Shown here: positions 63,001 to 64,000 of the stretch, one piece after another
Layout: every line of letters starts with the position of its first letter
Numbering within the stretch: position 1 is the first letter of the stretch
NCBI GenBank assembly: GCA_945859605.1
Contig: OX243811.1
Coordinates: 32,270,713 to 32,334,712, forward strand
Origin: Lumbricus rubellus
Lineage: Eukaryota; Annelida; Clitellata; Crassiclitellata; Lumbricidae
Direction of reading: 5' to 3'
DNA: 64,000 bases
Notes under the pieces: generated by a model
The model's database searches: none
What the model saw: the letters and a program-made list of their open reading frames with translations, nothing else
What the model was told of the DNA's origin: nothing
Translations under genes and position numbers: made by a program

Positions 63001-63585
63001 GGTAATTGCATATAATAGTTGTATTGATGTTACGTTATGTTAACACACAGAGCCTAAGTCTGGTTAGTGAAGTTACGATGCGAATGTATTAATACATTTG
63101 TTGTAGGAGTGAAGCGTTCAAGTCGTTTTGTCAAACCAACGAATCGAATTATGGAACATCTGGAGGAAGTGCAGCAGCGAAAACGACCGAAGCTCCGGCC
63201 TTACGTACGTTTCATTACAAATTCAGTAATCGATTGATTATAATAAATGATCGCTTGAACAGTGTTGGTTGAACAGTGTTGGTGATGAACAGAATCAGAC
63301 AGATGTTTGCTTTATAGACTAAGGAGCTGCTGGAAACTTTAGAGCATAGGTTTGCTGTGTGGAATAAAATAATTCTGGTAACCATACAGCACCTGCTGTG
63401 TAGACTAAGATGCAGTTGAACAGATACAACATCTGTTACATGGAATTGGATGATATTTATGTCTGTCACTTTTCTAGCGCAAGCTAGTCACACAGGATGA
63501 CAGTACAGGCTCTTTGCTGACCCCTGAGATGCCAGAAAAGACGTGGAAACCTGATGTAGAGGAGAATCTAAATTCATCAGATGAG
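59457..63585 (+). CDS. NSD-family histone methyltransferase, N-terminal part (partial)
   Basis: join(59457..60056, 60590..60776, 61847..62449, 63107..63204, 63478..63585), 532 aa in the window with every phase consistent; it continues beyond the right edge. Residues 1-226 are low-complexity and Ser-rich. A PWWP domain spans about 227-300: GDMLWARVSGHPWWPCMV, then after an intron QYHVRFFGDENERGWINESS. A helical extension follows (AVRSAQEAHPMTRAFRVHHF AFIY), as in the first PWWP of NSD1/2/3. Basic motifs near KKGVKRSRSSS and PRKRQR look like nuclear signals. NSD enzymes dimethylate H3K36 and the N-terminal PWWP reads methylated H3K36. The PHD, second PWWP and SET exons are expected to the right and are not visible here. 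Confidence 0.88.
60057..60589 (+). other. NSD-like intron 1
   Basis: GTATGT donor and ATTTTAG acceptor. No repeat or exon stands out. Confidence 0.8.
60590..60776 (+). CDS. NSD-like exon 2 (first half of PWWP)
   Basis: CTTTATTTTAG acceptor and AAGC|GTAAGG donor. It encodes TKWIIGDMLWARVSGHPWWP, then CMVAYDPAHTAFTRTLK. The last base C joins GG of the next exon to make Arg. Confidence 0.93.
60777..61846 (+). other. NSD-like intron splitting the PWWP domain
   Basis: A 1070-bp intron. It contains a short imperfect palindrome (GATACGACAAGT ... ACTTGTCGTATC type, about 61585-61680). No coding exon was found. Confidence 0.8.
61847..62449 (+). CDS. NSD-like exon 3 (second half of PWWP and helical extension)
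   Basis: TTTGGGATTTAG acceptor and GAAG|GTTAGT donor. It encodes RRQGSLVQYHVRFFGDENER GWINESSIIPFDG, the helical AVRSAQEAHPMTRAFRVHH segment, then a basic Ser-rich tail. Confidence 0.93.
62450..63106 (+). other. NSD-like intron 3
   Basis: GTTAGT donor and TTTGTTGTAG acceptor. No feature is recognised inside. Confidence 0.75.
63107..63204 (+). CDS. NSD-like exon 4
   Basis: Completes a Gly codon (G|GA), then VKRSSRFVKPTNRIMEHLEE and QRKRPKLRPY, with a TAC|GTACGT donor. Basic linker, phase 1 in and phase 0 out. Confidence 0.8.
63478..63585 (+). CDS. NSD-like exon 5
   Basis: CACTTTTCTAG acceptor, 36 codons (RKLVTQDDSTGSLLTPEMPE ... ENLNSSDE), GATGAG|GTTTTT donor. The donor is weak, so the right boundary is less certain. 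The gene continues past the window. Confidence 0.65.
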
Positions 63586-64000
63586 GTTTTTATGTTTGGT
63601 TTGTTATGCTAATTGGTAATTAAATTATTTTTAAAAATTGTTTAGAAGCACTCGCATTGTTGCTGTTGAATTATTTATGTGATGGTTGGATTAATTACTG
63701 AAGAAGCGTTTGCTGATCTTGCGACCTATACTCAAGCTTTCATCTTCATTTTCATTTGTTTTGAAGTCACTTTAAAGTTAAGCACATGTATGTACGATAA
63801 AAAAAAATGCAAAGCACATTGCATGTAGTATGAATTTTCAGGAGCATATCATTTCGAATTGTGTGAGTCTAGTCTAGCCTTTAGACCTGTGTCCTCAGAC
63901 CATGTATTGACCACATCACCGACAATTTTTGTTCCTTCTGCTTCGGTGTGTTTTCACGTTAATCAGTATGCCCTCCCTACCCACGCTAACCAACGGTTCC
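63586..64000 (+). other. NSD-like intron at the window edge
   Basis: No exon is recognised before the sequence ends. Confidence 0.6.

Overview
The window is animal nuclear DNA. Genes are split by GT-AG introns, are chromatin or transposase proteins of animal type, and sit among many DNA transposons, CR1/L2-like LINE remnants, tRNA-derived SINEs and microsatellites. The invertebrate-type repeat tail (GGGAGCGCCTCTGAGTAG ... GCGCTATATAA) and the frequent TAGGCCTA word suggest a marine invertebrate, perhaps an echinoderm or other non-vertebrate deuterostome. That placement is a guess; the exon structures do not depend on it.

Layout, left to right. (1) 1-3132 is repeat-rich and holds a non-autonomous DNA transposon with an 8-bp target duplication (618-1446). 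(2) 3140-10117 is a complete, apparently intact P-element-superfamily transposon: 40-bp perfect terminal inverted repeats, a 7-bp flanking duplication, and a two-exon THAP-domain transposase with candidate D/D/E residues. (3) An exon at 11046-11295 and a short stop-containing exon at 16281-16358, followed by AATAAA, look like the 3' end of an unrecognised coiled-coil protein gene. (4) 22988-49122 (+) is a KDM3/JMJD1-family gene in 11 coding exons (1683 aa, every phase consistent). Its zinc-finger region and JmjC fold are recognisable, but two of three Fe(II) ligands and a probable 2-oxoglutarate lysine are replaced. (5) 49123-59441 is a gene-poor spacer with a decayed LINE and a TAGGCCTA-dense tract. 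(6) 59457-63585 (+) is the 5' part of an NSD-type H3K36 methyltransferase gene with its N-terminal PWWP domain; it runs off the right edge.

The large KDM3 introns are a transposon graveyard: a 4.3-kb foldback element with a hAT-type element nested inside it, a near-perfect mariner-type hairpin, a hAT deletion derivative with a BED-finger relic, a larger hAT-like relic and a roughly 60-bp piggyBac-type micro-element. Most retain exact target-site duplications, so their boundaries are well defined.

The two host genes belong to families acting on H3K9 (KDM3) and H3K36 (NSD) and lie in the same orientation about 10 kb apart. Nothing in the sequence shows that they act together. The two most interesting objects are the complete P-like transposon and the KDM3 protein with a degenerate catalytic centre.
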